A stretch of 39,541 bases of DNA, taken from Alphaproteobacteria bacterium (GTDB lineage Bacteria; Pseudomonadota; Alphaproteobacteria; UBA7985; JAUIBT01). The translations under genes and the position numbers were made by a program. The notes under the pieces are model-generated. The model did no database searches. It was not told the DNA's origin and saw nothing but the letters and a program-made list of their open reading frames with translations. Positions 1 through 7,661 of this stretch are shown here, in pieces. The stretch's first letter is position 1. Each line of letters starts with the position of its first letter. The DNA lies in assembly GCA_030428565.1 (NCBI GenBank), contig JAUIDR010000030.1, positions 1 through 39,541 of the forward strand. Reading direction: 5' to 3'.

Positions 1-204
1 GCCCACTCAACCAACGAAAACGGGCAAATCAGAGCCAATGCGCGCCCTGGCGTGGATGCCATAGAGAGCCGGAGCAAAAAATTTGCCACCGCGTGCTCAA
101 ATCAACCGTTAATGCGGGTGACCAGCTTGGAAGGAATACAAGCTATATTTGGTGTCATTTACTGCGCCTATCATGATTTTGGTTCACATATATATCACTT
201 ATAG
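1..204 (+). CDS. possible 3' end of an unidentified gene (partial)
   Basis: Frame 1 is open from the first base of the window to a TAG at 202-204, giving 67 codons with no start inside the window needed. The translated product has no motif that I recognise. Its second half enters the AT-rich part of this segment, so its base composition is unlike the housekeeping genes further right. It could be the C-terminus of an accessory gene cut by the window edge, or chance. Sequence to the left of the window is required to decide. Confidence 0.2.
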   Translation, partial: AHSTNENGQIRANARPGVDAIESRSKKFATACSNQPLMRVTSLEGIQAIFGVIYCAYHDFGSHIYHL

Positions 205-600
205 GCGAATAAATAACCAAAATCCGAAATAATCATATTCGGGAGCAATAAATGTGACCTATCTGCGAGAATGAATGCAATTATGGTGCATTTTTATAAA
301 ACACGATTTAGATGCCAGCTATCAAAGCGCCACCATTAGTTCCGTTTAACCGCGTGATCATGAGTTCTTGTACAGGTACCTGTGCACTTGCATTTAATGC
401 TGTTAGAGCCGAAATGACGGAATATGAAACCAATCCTTAAGATAATTTTCGGTCTTACTACAATTACGAGCTTTATATTTATTGCTGATAGCCTGTCTCT
501 GCGCGTGCCAGGTGTGATAGGAGCATCAATTTTATATGCGGTTGTAGGCTATGTTCTCTTTGGCGGGGCCGGCCGTCGCCGCCGCCCGCCTGAGCGCCGT
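121..600. other. AT-rich segment
   Basis: Composition drops sharply here. Positions 181-240 hold 17 G+C of 60 and 241-300 hold 21 of 60, against roughly 60% for the rest of the window. There is no long gene in it. The low GC, the lack of housekeeping genes and the presence of small membrane ORFs suggest horizontally acquired DNA or its remains. No integrase, transposase or terminal inverted repeat was found. Confidence 0.6.
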
Positions 601-603
601 TGA
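424..603 (+). CDS. small two-helix membrane protein, 59 aa
   Basis: An ATG at 424 opens a 59-codon frame ending at TGA 601-603. The product begins MKPILKIIFGL. It has two hydrophobic stretches (about residues 4-21 and 29-49) and a strongly basic tail with four consecutive arginines, as expected for a small inner-membrane protein with a cytoplasmic C-terminus by the positive-inside rule. A weak purine-rich sequence precedes the start. Upstream is AT-rich DNA that could hold a promoter. I do not recognise the family. An antisense ORF (479-739, minus strand) overlaps its 3' half and also contains a hydrophobic segment, so the coding strand is not certain. Confidence 0.4.
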   Translation: MKPILKIIFGLTTITSFIFIADSLSLRVPGVIGASILYAVVGYVLFGGAGRRRRPPERR

Positions 604-730
604 GGCAGAACCGGCCCAGAACAATCAACAGGAAAAGACTATCAATGGCGCTAAATGCCACTTGGCGATCGAACATAGATGGAACAAACTTCTTGGCAGT
701 CGCTAAGGCCTCTGATAGGAGTATCGCCAT
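479..730 (-). CDS. uncertain hydrophobic ORF overlapping the preceding gene in antisense
   Basis: From an ATG at 730 the minus strand is open for 83 codons. The N-terminal half reads like protein, with a hydrophobic segment around residues 30-42 (IDSLFLLIVLGRF), followed by a glycine-rich stretch. The C-terminal half is merely the complement of the 424-603 ORF. There is no clear ribosome-binding site. This may be a broken gene or a shadow. Only one of the two overlapping ORFs is likely to be real. Confidence 0.2.
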   Translation of the reverse strand: MAILLSEALATAKKFVPSMFDRQVAFSAIDSLFLLIVLGRFCLNGAQAGGGDGRPRQREHSLQPHIKLMLLSHLARAETGYQQ

Positions 731-1013
731 GGCAAACAACTTGACAATAATCTGCTTTCGGCGCGTGCCTCGGTTTCGCCCTACGGTGCGAAGCCCTCGC
801 TGCGCCCGCCACCTTTCAACCCAGCCTTGCGCGGCGAAGCCCTGAAACGGTTCTTGTATCCACCTGTCAAGGTGCGGTCACACACCTGGCGTTCAAAGCA
901 CGTCGAACAGCCCATCACATCGCCTGCGCACCGACGTACAGGTCCACAAGCCTCTGGGCCCAAGATAACCTACCCACACGCTTATGTTCGGCGCGGCCCA
1001 GGTTATCCGGAAA

Positions 1014-1051
1014 ACGGCCCAACACCTGCAACGGCCCAACACCTGCAACGG
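1014..1051. repeat. tandem duplication, 17-bp unit x2
   Basis: The unit acggcccaacacctgca occurs at 1014-1030 and again at 1031-1047, followed by the first four bases of a third copy. It lies in apparently non-coding sequence upstream of the glycine-rich ORF. It is one of about a dozen short tandem duplications in the window. Confidence 0.85.
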
Positions 1052-1095
1052 CTTACTCAAGACAAGCGATTGCAGACAAATCTTCCCCTACGCCG

Positions 1096-1323
1096 GTGAA
1101 TTGGAAAAGGTTCTCTCAATGTGGCTTGGACATCTTCAACGGCGCTCGTACTGAGGCCTGGGCCTTCGGAGCGCCGGGAGCAGCTATTGGAGCGATTTCA
1201 CCTGATCCTGCCACGACGATAGGTGGCGCTGGAATAGGCGCAGGTATTGGCTCGGTTGTTTGCGGCCTGGCGGGCTATGCAGGCTCAGATGCCTGCCGAC
1301 AAGGCTCGATGTCTCCGAAATAG
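1096..1323 (+). CDS. small glycine-zipper protein, 75 aa (tentative)
   Basis: A GTG at 1096 opens a frame ending at TAG 1321-1323. Residues about 24-62 are rich in Gly/Ala spaced as in glycine-zipper membrane segments (for example GGAGIGAGIGSVVCGLAGYAG). Two cysteines flank the last zipper part. Such segments occur in pore-forming or oligomeric membrane peptides and in colicin-V-like bacteriocins, but no leader motif proves that role here. The frame is open upstream as far as 751 without a good start, and no Shine-Dalgarno is evident before the GTG. The next small ORF lies in the same frame directly after the stop. Function is unknown. Confidence 0.35.
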   Translation: MNWKRFSQCGLDIFNGARTEAWAFGAPGAAIGAISPDPATTIGGAGIGAGIGSVVCGLAGYAGSDACRQGSMSPK

Positions 1324-1365
1324 AGCCACACACCGGCTGGTCCTGTCATAAGAAAGAAACGCTCT

Positions 1366-1566
1366 GTGGTCTTCTTGCTGCTCGCAATCGTTGGAATTTA
1401 TGTGCTGGTAAGCTTCGTGACTATAACGGTTGCTTATCAGTTGCTGAAAGCCAAGGACGTCAAAGACCCCAAGAAGGATTCCCGCATCTATGGTTCTTTG
1501 GCGGCGCTGGCGATCGTGCTCTACTATGTGCCAGAATACATTAAGCTCGTTATGAAAATCTGCTGA
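1366..1566 (+). CDS. small two-helix membrane protein, 66 aa (tentative)
   Basis: GTG at 1366 starts a 66-codon frame ending at TGA 1564-1566. Two hydrophobic helices (about residues 2-26 and 44-63) are joined by a charged loop with the run KAKDVKDPKKDSR. The basic residues encoded just upstream (RKKRS) would make a natural N-terminus if translation began earlier, but no ATG/GTG/TTG exists between the TAG at 1321 and this GTG. It may be translated after the preceding ORF, with which it shares a frame. Small membrane proteins of this layout occur as bacteriocin immunity proteins or holin-like proteins. That is only a possibility here. Confidence 0.4.
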   Translation: MVFLLLAIVGIYVLVSFVTITVAYQLLKAKDVKDPKKDSRIYGSLAALAIVLYYVPEYIKLVMKIC

Positions 1567-1756
1567 TCTCCGGCCACCTTTGGGTTGGTCTCCCAGGCCG
1601 CAACATCAAGCGGACGTGCGCCGCTATGAGCAGCGGTCGTTTGGAGCACAGCACTTGCGAGCCGCTGGTCGGCCTGTTGCCGGGGCACCCCTCAGGGCAG
1701 CGCGACAGGTTCCATTGCAAGAGCCGCAATGGCTAGCGCACCGGGTATTAGTTTTT
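1567..1756. other. intergenic, nothing recognised
   Basis: This stretch lies between the last small ORF and repeat copy A. ORFs crossing it have no coding character. No promoter, hairpin or RNA gene stands out. Confidence 0.5.
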
Positions 1757-1840
1757 CAACAGCCTATCCGCTCTAGCTAACTGATTTCTAACGCAAGTCC
1801 ATGCTCATTCGTATTGCCACTCATTCGCGGCTTGCTCTAA
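1757..1840 (+). repeat. dispersed intergenic repeat, copy A (partial)
   Basis: This is the core of a repeat family also found at 5853, 15535 and 38272. It carries the conserved blocks caacagcc, tccgctctagct, actgatttctaacgcaag, tccatgctca and tcgcggcttgc. The left arm (CTAGAGCGTCGGGCGC in fuller copies) is absent or diverged, so this copy is truncated. It lies just outside the secA terminator. Confidence 0.85.
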
Positions 1841-1860
1841 CCAAATCCGTTGTTGCCAAC

Positions 1861-1894
1861 AAAAAAGCCCGCAGCCCTCTAGAGAGCTGCAGGC
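1861..1894 (-). terminator. rho-independent terminator of secA
   Basis: On the minus strand a stem of about 9-12 bp, GCC-T-GCAGC pairing with GCTGC-G-GGC around a CTCTAGAG centre (1867-1894), is followed by six T residues (1861-1866). It lies about 110 bases past the secA stop codon and faces the right way to end the secA transcript. Confidence 0.85.
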
Positions 1895-2006
1895 CTTTAT
1901 GAGCTTAGGCGCTCGACTTGGGAAACGAGCCCAGGCGCTGGGCGCGAAAGTCAAGAGGGTCTTCAAACGGCGCTCCAGGAGGGCCCGCAACCAGGCTGTA
2001 CCGAAA

Positions 2007-4745
2007 TCAGGTCAGCTTGCCGTGGCAGTGCTTGAACTTTTTACCAGAACCACAGGGGCAGGGCGCATTACGTGGAACCTTGCCCCAGTCTTCGCCGCCG
2101 CTCGCGGCGCCGGCAGATGCCGCGTCACTAGCGCTTCCGCCCGCCGCCGTGCTGTTGAGCGCGGCTTCTTCGGCCAGGGCCGGGTCATCGACCGCCGCAG
2201 CCTCGCGCGCTTTTTCGGCCTCGGCTTGCTGCTGGGCGTTTTGCACCTGCACGTTCAACAGGTAGCCGGTGACACTGTAACGCAAGTTGGTCAGCATTTC
2301 TTCGAACAGACCAAAGGCCTCGCGCTTGTACTCGTCTAATGGATTGCGCTGGCCGTAGGCGCGCAGGCCAACGCCGTCACGCAGCTGGATCAGCTTTTGC
2401 AGGTGCTCGCGCCAGTTTTGGTCAAACAGCTGCAACAACAGCGCTTTTTCGACATAGCGCATAGTCTCGTGCCCGACGGCGACGGCTTTTTCTGCCATGA
2501 CCTTGTTGAAGATGTCTTCGATGCGCTTAATCAGCTCTTCGTCGGCGACGCCTTCTTCTTTGGCCCACTCATCGACGGGCAGGTCGATGCGCAGCTTTTC
2601 AATCAAGGCCTGGCGCAGACCGGGCGCGTCCCACTGATCGGGGTAGGAGCCCGGCGGGATATGGGCTTGAACCAGTCCGGTGATGGCCTGCTCGCGCATA
2701 TCGCGCACCACGTCCACCACCTCTTCGGCGTCCATGATTTCCAAGCGTTGCTCGAACACCACCTTGCGTTGATCGTTCATTACGTTGTCGAACTTGACGA
2801 CGTGCTTTCGAATTTCGAAGTTGCGTTCCTCGACCTTCTTCTGCGCCTTTTCGACGGCCTTGTTGATCCAAGGGTGAACGATGGCCTCGCCTTCTTCCAG
2901 GCCCAGGCGCTTGAGCATGCCGTCGAGGCGCTCTGAACCGAAAATGCGCATCAAGTCGTCGGTCAGGCAGAGGTAGAAACGCGATTCACCGGGGTCGCCC
3001 TGACGGCCCGAACGACCGCGCAACTGGTTGTCGATGCGCCGGCTCTCATGGCGCTCGGTGCCCAGTACGAACAGGCCGCCCGCGTCCTTGACGATCTGCT
3101 TGGCTTCGCTAACGTCGCGCTTGATCTCGTCGGTAATGCGTTGGCGCTCGGCCGCGTCTTCGACGCCTTCCAAGGCTTGGCTAAGGTGCAAATCAAGATT
3201 GCCGCCCAACTGGATGTCTGTACCGCGGCCTGCCATGTTGGTGGCGATGGTCACCGCGCCCGGTCGGCCAGCATCGGCGACGATCTGGGCTTCTTGCTCG
3301 TGATAGCGCGCGTTCAGAACCTGGTGCGGGATTTTGCGCTGCTTCAGGCGTTCTGAGAACAGCTCTGACTTTTCGATCGACACTGTGCCGACCAGGACCG
3401 GCTGCTTCTTGGCGTGGCACTCTTCGATCTTGTTGATGATGGCGGCGACTTTTTCTTCAAAGGTGCGATAGACCTCGTCGTCTTGGTCCAGGCGCGCGAT
3501 GGGCTGGTTGGTGGGAATTTCCACCACGTCCAGGCCATAAATATCCAGGAATTCGTCGGCTTCGGTGGCCGCTGTACCGGTCATGCCCGCCAAGACTTCA
3601 TAGCCCCGGAACAGGTTCTGAAAGGTAATGGAGGCAACCGTGATGTTCTCGCGCTGGACGTTGACGCCTTCCTTGGCCTCCAAGGCTTGGTGCAGGCCAT
3701 CGGACAAACGGCGACCGGACATGGCGCGGCCGGTGAATTCGTCGATCAGCACCACTTCGCCTTTGCGCACCATATAGTGCACGTCTTTTTCCAGCATGGT
3801 ATTCGCGCGCAACGCCGAGTTTGCGTGGTGCAGCATGGTGATGGCCGCGGCGTCAAACAAGGACTGGCCTTCTTCCAGCAAGCCCTGTTCGGTCATTTGG
3901 GCTTCCATGAATTCCAGGCCCTCATCGGTAAAGATGACCTGGCGCTGCTTTTCGTCTTTTTCGTAGTGCTCGGGCTGAAGGCCCTTCATCATGGCGTCGA
4001 CGGCCTGATACAGCGTGCCCGAGTCGTCCGAAGGGCCCGAGATAATCAAGGGGGTGCGCGCTTCGTCAATCAAGATGGAGTCGACTTCGTCGACGATGCC
4101 AAAGTGGAAGCCGCGCTGCACCATGTCAGCTTTGCGGTGCTCCATATTATCACGCAGGAAATCGAAGCCGATTTCATTGTTGGTGCCATAGGTCACATCA
4201 CAGGCATAAGCGGCACGACGCGCGGCCTTGACCTGGTCATAGGGGGTGTCTTCGGGCAGGCCCATGGATTGGCTGATACAGCCGGTGGTCATGCCCAAAA
4301 AGCCGTAGACCTTGCCCATGTCGGCCGCATCACGCTGGGCCAGATAGTCGTTCACGGTCACAACGTGGGCACCATGGCCGGTCAGGGCGTTGAGGTAGAT
4401 GGGCAGCGTGGCGGTCAGGGTCTTACCTTCACCGGTCTTGGCTTCGGCAATCATGCCTTGGTGCAGTACGATACCCGCCACCAACTGGACGTCATAGTGG
4501 CGCAGACCCAAGGTACGCTTGGCCGCTTCGCGCACGACGGCAAAGGCTTCTTGCAGCAGGTCGTCAAGATCTTCGCCTTGCTCTAAACGGTCGCGAAATT
4601 CTTGGGTCTTGGCTCTCAGCTCATCGTCGTTGAGCGCCTCAATTTCGGGCTCCAGCGCGTTGATCGCAACCACGTCCTTATTCAGCTTTTTAAGGTAGCG
4701 ATCGTTCGCCGAGCCGACGACACGGCGGATGAGAGATTGCAGCAT
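2007..4745 (-). CDS. secA: preprotein translocase ATPase SecA
   Basis: SecA is the ATPase motor that pushes unfolded preproteins through SecYEG; it cycles between cytosol and inner membrane. From the chosen ATG at 4745 the product is 912 aa, the usual length. Visible are Walker A (AKTGEGKT, about residues 102-109), the DEVD Walker B box (about 219-222) followed by [11 protein letters not shown], helicase-type motifs such as [12 protein letters not shown], and a C-terminal zinc tail [13 protein letters not shown] that binds SecB and ribosomes in other SecA proteins. The reading frame extends 13 codons further upstream, but [12 protein letters not shown] matches the family start and has TGAGG upstream. 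A sigma70-type promoter and a terminator flank it, so it appears monocistronic. Identification is secure. Confidence 0.98.
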   Translation of the reverse strand: MLQSLIRRVVGSANDRYLKKLNKDVVAINALEPEIEALNDDELRAKTQEFRDRLEQGEDLDDLLQEAFAVVREAAKRTLGLRHYDVQLVAGIVLHQGMIAEAKTGEGKTLTATLPIYLNALTGHGAHVVTVNDYLAQRDAADMGKVYGFLGMTTGCISQSMGLPEDTPYDQVKAARRAAYACDVTYGTNNEIGFDFLRDNMEHRKADMVQRGFHFGIVDEVDSILIDEARTPLIISGPSDDSGTLYQAVDAMMKGLQPEHYEKDEKQRQVIFTDEGLEFMEAQMTEQGLLEEGQSLFDAAAITMLHHANSALRANTMLEKDVHYMVRKGEVVLIDEFTGRAMSGRRLSDGLHQALEAKEGVNVQRENITVASITFQNLFRGYEVLAGMTGTAATEADEFLDIYGLDVVEIPTNQPIARLDQDDEVYRTFEEKVAAIINKIEECHAKKQPVLVGTVSIEKSELFSERLKQRKIPHQVLNARYHEQEAQIVADAGRPGAVTIATNMAGRGTDIQLGGNLDLHLSQALEGVEDAAERQRITDEIKRDVSEAKQIVKDAGGLFVLGTERHESRRIDNQLRGRSGRQGDPGESRFYLCLTDDLMRIFGSERLDGMLKRLGLEEGEAIVHPWINKAVEKAQKKVEERNFEIRKHVVKFDNVMNDQRKVVFEQRLEIMDAEEVVDVVRDMREQAITGLVQAHIPPGSYPDQWDAPGLRQALIEKLRIDLPVDEWAKEEGVADEELIKRIEDIFNKVMAEKAVAVGHETMRYVEKALLLQLFDQNWREHLQKLIQLRDGVGLRAYGQRNPLDEYKREAFGLFEEMLTNLRYSVTGYLLNVQVQNAQQQAEAEKAREAAAVDDPALAEEAALNSTAAGGSASDAASAGAASGGEDWGKVPRNAPCPCGSGKKFKHCHGKLT

Positions 4746-4807
4746 GGGGTCCTCAGGGGGTAATATAGCGCCGATGGCAGCCAATATAGAATGTCAAATG
4801 CCGCCAA

Positions 4808-4836
4808 CACATAAGAGCGCAACCTGGCCCTGTCAA
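4808..4836 (-). promoter_or_regulatory. probable sigma70 promoter of secA
   Basis: On the minus strand TTGACA (4831-4836) is separated by exactly 17 bp from TATGTG (4808-4813). The predicted transcript would start near 4800 and have a leader of about 55 bases before the secA ATG at 4745. The -35 box is perfect and the -10 box moderate. Confidence 0.6.
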
Positions 4837-4990
4837 TTGAACCAAGTGCCCGGGCCCTACAACGAGGGCGGCCAAGTGGCTCTCTGTGCTGCGGTGAGCC
4901 GGAGATTGGGCGGCGCTGTCGATCTCGGCCACGGCTCAATCGAGGCCGTTCTAACGGACTCCGACGGCCAGCGGCAGATGGCGCCCAGCG

Positions 4991-5302
4991 CTATTCTTCG
5001 CTGCGTTCGTCTTTGTCGGTCTTTTCTTTGCCCAAAGCAGACGCCAAGGTCTTGCCTTCGGGCAGAACCGTCACGCTTTGGCCGTCGTAGTCCAGAATGC
5101 CGGTAATCAAAGCCTGGCAGGCCAAGCGCACACTGCGGGGAATAACGATGGCTTTACCATCGCGCTCACCCTTCTCGTAATACTGGATGATGCGCAGCTT
5201 GAGACCCAGCGCCTTCGCCGCTTCTTTTTGAGAGAGTCCAAGCTTGCGGCGCCAATTCTTGAAGGCCTCCGCAGACATAACTTGTTTTTTGGATTTTTTC
5301 AT
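4991..5302 (-). CDS. Xre-family helix-turn-helix regulator
   Basis: This encodes a small DNA-binding protein of 103 aa if read from the ATG at 5302 (MKKSKKQVMSAEAF). A Cro/C1-type HTH covers about residues 12-40, with the typical pattern WRRKLGLSQKEAAKALGL and the recognition-helix region RIIQYYEKGER. The remainder is short, charged and probably a dimerisation or disordered tail. A second start at 5278 (MSAEAF) is equally possible, and neither has a clear ribosome-binding site. The longer open frame upstream is not convincing. The gene is upstream of secA on the same strand but 245 bp away with its own spacing, and it is divergent from the 41-codon unit at 5447. It could control that unit and itself. 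Confidence 0.8.
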   Translation of the reverse strand: MKKSKKQVMSAEAFKNWRRKLGLSQKEAAKALGLKLRIIQYYEKGERDGKAIVIPRSVRLACQALITGILDYDGQSVTVLPEGKTLASALGKEKTDKDERSEE

Positions 5303-5377
5303 TCTTTTGGCGGGCAATGGGAGGCTGAAGCGCCGGTTGATCCGACTCCGACAACTTAGACTTGTGCGAAAAATCAT

Positions 5378-5405
5378 GCAATTAATTCTTGCCAAAGCGC
5401 AATTA
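5378..5405. promoter_or_regulatory. two GCAATTA direct repeats, candidate operator
   Basis: GCAATTA occurs at 5378-5384 and again at 5399-5405, 21 bp apart start to start (two helical turns). Together they bracket the -35 box and spacer of the rightward promoter in the gap between the divergent Xre gene and the small ORF. This geometry fits binding by a small HTH dimer. Binding by the neighbouring Xre protein is inference. Confidence 0.4.
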
Positions 5406-5416
5406 GTGCATATATT
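5389..5416 (+). promoter_or_regulatory. probable sigma70 promoter of the 41-codon unit
   Basis: TTGCCA (5389-5394), a 16-bp spacer and TATATT (5411-5416) precede the AAAGGAG and GTG of the small ORF. The local AT-richness is unusual for this chromosome. Transcription would start near 5423. Confidence 0.55.
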
Positions 5417-5446
5417 GGAATCAACTTGTAGAGAAAGGAGCACATC

Positions 5447-5572
5447 GTGCGCTATTTAGTCGTATGGAAGGCCATGAGTGCAGCCAGCAAACGGAGCGAT
5501 CCGGTCAAAGAGCGCGAAAAGCGCATGGCCTACTCATCTCCGCTGCCGCCCTTGGATAAGAAATCTTCCTAA
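5447..5572 (+). CDS. unrecognised 41-aa protein
   Basis: GTG at 5447 opens 41 codons ending at TAA 5570-5572. The start is supported by a near-perfect Shine-Dalgarno AAAGGAG (5434-5440) six bases upstream. The product starts MRYLVVWKAMSAASKR, is basic in its middle (VKEREKRM) and ends in a proline-rich segment (SSPLPPLDKKSS). It has no signal peptide or membrane segment. A promoter lies at 5389-5416 and a strong terminator at 5621-5657, so the unit is a free-standing transcript of about 235 nt, divergent from an Xre regulator. I do not recognise the family. It might be a small regulator partner, or the transcript may also act as an RNA. Confidence 0.6.
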   Translation: MRYLVVWKAMSAASKRSDPVKEREKRMAYSSPLPPLDKKSS

Positions 5573-5620
5573 AGGGCGTCGGTCACTGGCTGACTGAACG
5601 TTCTTCTGTTTCCAAAGACA

Positions 5621-5657
5621 AAGACCCTCAGAATCGCCTCTGAGGGTCTTTTCTTTT
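5621..5657 (+). terminator. strong rho-independent terminator
   Basis: A perfect 12-bp stem AAGACCCTCAGA / TCTGAGGGTCTT with a six-base loop is followed by a T-rich run (TTTTCTTTT). It lies 48 bases past the stop of the 41-codon ORF and ends that short transcript. Confidence 0.9.
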
Positions 5658-5852
5658 GCGTTTTCTAGGGGCCTAAGCTCTGTGGGTTCTAGAGCGCTGC
5701 AAAAGCGCAGGCCCCCAACGAGGCGCGATGGGACAAGGATGCGGCCTTGCTTTAAAAACAAGACCTTGGAGCACGACGGCGGGCGTCAGGCCAGCGGCCA
5801 ATGCTCCAGGTCCTGATGCCCCAATTCCAGAATCACTAATGCCCAGCGCTTT
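5658..5852. other. intergenic, nothing recognised
   Basis: Between the terminator of the small unit and repeat copy C there is no coding region with convincing start or codon use, and no further regulatory signal was seen. Confidence 0.5.
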
Positions 5853-5957
5853 AGCGCAAGCCGTGAATGAGCGGCAACACGCGTGAGCATGGACTTGCAC
5901 AAGAAATCGGTCAGCGAGAGCGGATGGACTGTTGAAGCACCGGCGCCCGACGCTCTA
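5853..5957 (-). repeat. dispersed intergenic repeat, copy C
   Basis: This copy reads on the minus strand relative to copies A and B. It contains the conserved blocks gcgcaagccg, ggcaacacgcgtgagc, tggacttgc, gaaatcggtcag and gagcggatgg, then the left arm gcgcccgacgctctag. It lies directly downstream of purH, and its left arm is expanded into the 15-bp tandem repeat that reaches the purH stop codon. Confidence 0.9.
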
Positions 5958-5987
5958 GCGCCCGACGCTCTAGCGCCCGGCGCTTTA
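5943..5987. repeat. tandem repeat, 15-bp unit x3, ending in the purH stop codon
   Basis: The unit gcgcccgacgctcta is present at 5943-5957 and 5958-5972, and a variant gcgcccggcgcttta at 5973-5987. The last three bases of the third unit are the complement of the purH TAA. The unit equals the left arm of the dispersed repeat. Confidence 0.9.
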
Positions 5988-7529
5988 GTGATTGAAGTGG
6001 CGCATGCCGGTAAACAGCATGGCTAGGCCTGCCTCATTGGCGGCCTGGATGACCTCATCATCGCGCATGGAGCCGCCCGGCTGGATGACCGCTTTGGCAC
6101 CCGCGTCGATGGCCATTTGAATCCCGTCAGCGAAGGGGAAAAAGGCATCCGATGCCAGGACGCAGCCTTGGGCCTCATCACCGGCTTTCCAGGTGGCAAT
6201 GCGCGCGGCGTCAACCCGGCTCATTTGCCCGGCGCCGATGCCAACGGTGCGGCCGTCTTTGACCAAGACAATCGCGTTCGATTTGACGTGCTTGGCGACT
6301 CTAAAGGCAAATTCTAGATCGGCGCGTTCGCTGTCGCTGGCTTGGCGTTGGGTGACACAATGGATCTTGTCGGGATCGGCCCAGCTTTGATCGCGGTTTT
6401 GCAGCAAGAAGCCGCCGCGCAGGGTCTTGACGATCAGGCTCGACTCGCTGGCTGGCGTCTGATCGCCGGTGATCAACAGGCGCAGATTCTTTTTAGCGGT
6501 GAACAGATCCTTGGCTTCATCACTGACGCTGGGCGCGACCACGACCTCGGTGAAAATCTGCGTGATGAGCTCAGCGGTCTTGGCGTCGAGCTGCCGGTTG
6601 ACCGCCACAATGCCACCAAAGGCCGAGGTGGTATCGCAGGCATAGGCCTGTTGGTAGGCTTCGACCAGATTGGCCCCTACGGCCACCCCACAGGGGTTGG
6701 CGTGCTTGATGATGGCCACCGCCGGTTCGCGGAATTCGGACACCAAGTTCAACGCAGCGTCGGCGTCATTGATATTGTTGTAGGACAGCGGCTTGCCTTG
6801 CACCAAGGTGGCAGCGGCCAGACCTTCGGGTCGGCTACCGCTGGCGTACCAAGCCGCGCCCTGGTGGGGGTTTTCGCCATAGCGCAGGGTGGCCAAGCGC
6901 TTGCCAGCCAAACTGAATTCTTCGGGAAAGTCTTCCTGATCTTTATCGGCCAACCAACGCGCAATATCCGAATCATAGGCGGCGGTGTGCGCAAAGGCTT
7001 TGCGCGCTAGCTTTCGGCGCAGGCCATCGCCAAGACCGCCTTGCTGTTCTGCTCCTGCTAGCGCCTCTTGCACGGCGGCGTAGTCGTTGGGGTCGACCAC
7101 CACAGCAACGCTGGCGTGGTTCTTGGCCGCCGCGCGCAGCATGGCGGGCCCGCCAATGTCGATGTTTTCAACGCAGGTATCAAAGTCGGCGCCGCTGGCC
7201 AGCGTTTGGCGGAAGGAATAGAGGTTAACAACCAATAGGTCGATAGGCGCGATGCCTTCGGCCTCCATGGTGGCGACGTGCTCGGGCTTGCGGCGATCGC
7301 CCAACAGGCCGCCGTGAATTTTGGGGTGCAAGGTCTTAACGCGGCCCTCCAAGATTTCGGCTTGTCCGGTGTGTTCGGCGACTTCGGTCACGGCTAGGCC
7401 TTCGGTCTGCAGCAAGCGAGCGGTGCCGCCAGTCGAGAGCAGCTCAACGCCTTGCTCGGCCAAGAAGCGAGCGAAGGGCAATAGGCCGGATTTGTCAGAA
7501 ACGGAAAGCAGGGCGCGGCGAGGGAACAT
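5985..7529 (-). CDS. purH: bifunctional AICAR transformylase / IMP cyclohydrolase PurH
   Basis: PurH catalyses the last two steps of de novo IMP synthesis in the cytosol: formylation of AICAR with 10-formyl-THF, then ring closure. The 514-aa product has the usual two domains. An N-terminal MGS-like cyclohydrolase domain (about residues 1-145) carries the [21 protein letters not shown] and LVVNLY motifs. The C-terminal transformylase domain carries [11 protein letters not shown] and [10 protein letters not shown] and ends in RHFNH, close to the family's usual C-terminus. The ATG at 7529 is preceded by AAGAGAC. It follows purD on the same strand with a 132-bp gap and probably shares its transcript. 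The stop codon lies in a short tandem repeat. Confidence 0.98.
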   Translation of the reverse strand: MFPRRALLSVSDKSGLLPFARFLAEQGVELLSTGGTARLLQTEGLAVTEVAEHTGQAEILEGRVKTLHPKIHGGLLGDRRKPEHVATMEAEGIAPIDLLVVNLYSFRQTLASGADFDTCVENIDIGGPAMLRAAAKNHASVAVVVDPNDYAAVQEALAGAEQQGGLGDGLRRKLARKAFAHTAAYDSDIARWLADKDQEDFPEEFSLAGKRLATLRYGENPHQGAAWYASGSRPEGLAAATLVQGKPLSYNNINDADAALNLVSEFREPAVAIIKHANPCGVAVGANLVEAYQQAYACDTTSAFGGIVAVNRQLDAKTAELITQIFTEVVVAPSVSDEAKDLFTAKKNLRLLITGDQTPASESSLIVKTLRGGFLLQNRDQSWADPDKIHCVTQRQASDSERADLEFAFRVAKHVKSNAIVLVKDGRTVGIGAGQMSRVDAARIATWKAGDEAQGCVLASDAFFPFADGIQMAIDAGAKAVIQPGGSMRDDEVIQAANEAGLAMLFTGMRHFNH

Positions 7530-7661
7530 GATCGTCTCTTTTGTGCGGTTCGTTGGGTCGAGTAGAGAGGGGATTGGCGCGATCGGTCGGGCCGCGCGAG
7601 CCGTCTGGCTTCCGCTCTTGGCCCGACTCGCTGTTGCGCCGGTTGAAAGGGGAAGCCTGTT

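Noticed and set aside
3414-4586. 390-codon plus-strand ORF, antisense to secA
   Set aside because: It is the complement of highly conserved SecA codons in a GC-rich gene, a typical antisense shadow. It has a His/Gly/Val-rich composition and no family features.
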